Position numbers and translations under genes: made by a program. From Alphaproteobacteria bacterium (GTDB lineage: Bacteria > Pseudomonadota > Alphaproteobacteria > Micavibrionales > Micavibrionaceae), in NCBI GenBank assembly GCA_002690045.1, contig NZDE01000013.1, positions 310,001 to 374,000 of the forward strand: a stretch of 64,000 nt of DNA, written 5' to 3'. Positions 63,793 to 64,000 of the stretch are shown piece by piece. Under the pieces are notes generated by a model. The model was not told the origin of the DNA, searched no databases, and was given only the letters and a program-made list of their open reading frames with translations. The stretch's first letter is position 1, and each line of letters opens with the position of its first letter.

Positions 63793-64000
63793 GTGCTGAA
63801 TGCGGAAATAAGCCGAGTTATTGATAAGTTGCGGGAGAATATTATCATTTTCCTACCGCTTATGCTGTCCGTAGGCATATTAATTTACTTTGCACTTCCG
63901 TTTGAGCCGAGTTGGTATAGCGGCTTAATTGTCTTTGCTTTGCTACTAAATGCGTGGCATATGCTACGCCATTATGAATTTGCGCTAAGGTCTGTGCTTC
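63793..64000 (+). CDS. comEC: ComEC/Rec2-family protein, N-terminal fragment (cut by window end)
   Basis: The frame is open from before 63793 to the end. I choose GTG 63793, 6 bases after GGGGAAAG. The fragment (VLNAEISRVIDKLREN, then FLPLMLSVGILIYFALPFEPSWY and a second hydrophobic stretch) matches the alphaproteobacterial ComEC start, in which a helix with LP.ml..GI..YFALPFEP precedes a periplasmic OB domain. ComEC is the inner-membrane channel for DNA uptake. Its divergence from gltX is conserved in Alphaproteobacteria. Natural competence cannot be inferred from this fragment alone. Confidence 0.8.
   Translation, partial: MLNAEISRVIDKLRENIIIFLPLMLSVGILIYFALPFEPSWYSGLIVFALLLNAWHMLRHYEFALRSVL

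Noticed and set aside
1-64000. CRISPR array, prophage, transposase, rRNA operon
   Set aside because: I scanned for regular repeats with spacers, phage structural genes, transposase-like products and rRNA sequence and saw none.

Overview
The window is a stretch of chromosome from a Gram-negative bacterium, most probably an alphaproteobacterium of moderate to low G+C (judged by eye, not computed). The evidence is gene order. nuoN-birA-coaX-RNase J-DUF1467-proS-lolC-lolD-dnaE, rpsB-tsf-pyrH-frr-uppS-cdsA-dxr-rseP-bamA-skp-lpxD-fabZ-lpxA-lpxI-lpxB and gltA-gltX-comEC are all blocks I associate with Alphaproteobacteria. LpxI in place of LpxH, a short BirA without a DNA-binding domain and a single LolC/E-type subunit fit as well. 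I cannot name the genus. No phage, insertion sequence, CRISPR array or rRNA is visible, so most of the window is core genome.

Layout. 1-6.8 kb: tail of a membrane protein, a UspA protein, an NfuA Fe-S scaffold, class I PHA synthase, a small lipoprotein, homoserine dehydrogenase and RecJ. 6.9-7.75 kb: tRNA-Glu followed by a small accessory gene boxed between two near-identical terminators. 7.8-16 kb: a secreted protein, a CDF metal exporter, a VanX-type dipeptidase, a DEAD-box helicase, LptD and an SLC13 permease. 15.9-20.2 kb (minus): ydbL and ydbH homologues and parE. 20.3-22.4 kb: thioesterase, a secreted unknown and a PagL-like lipid A deacylase. 22.6-39.8 kb (plus): nuoJKLMN, birA, coaX, rnj, DUF1467, a secreted unknown, proS, lolC, lolD and dnaE. 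39.8-42.05 kb (minus): a chemoreceptor and a free-standing periplasmic Cache-like protein. 42.3-57.9 kb (plus): the rpsB to lpxB supercluster. 58-59.6 kb: two tandem glycosyltransferase-like paralogues. 59.7-63.7 kb (minus): gltA, two small related membrane proteins and gltX. The start of comEC (plus) closes the window.

Functionally the window is rich in envelope biogenesis. It covers lipid A synthesis (lpxD, lpxA, lpxI, lpxB, fabZ), LPS and outer membrane protein assembly (lptD, bamA, skp), lipoprotein export (lolCD), intermembrane lipid transport (ydbH-like), isoprenoid and phospholipid precursors (dxr, uppS, cdsA), regulated proteolysis (rseP) and lipid A remodelling (pagL-like). Translation (rpsB, tsf, frr, proS, gltX), nucleotide and cofactor metabolism (pyrH, coaX, birA), DNA replication and repair (dnaE, recJ, parE) and complex I membrane-arm genes fill the rest.

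The items most worth a second look are these: an archaeal/eukaryotic-type ProRS sitting in the usual alphaproteobacterial proS slot; the tandem DxD proteins after lpxB; a pseudoknot-capable leader before rpsB; a complex I operon that begins at nuoJ beside an interrupted short frame; cdsA apparently lacking a canonical start at its ribosome binding site; the accessory gene at tRNA-Glu; a ydbH-ydbL pair with no ynbE; and two related small membrane proteins between gltA and gltX.
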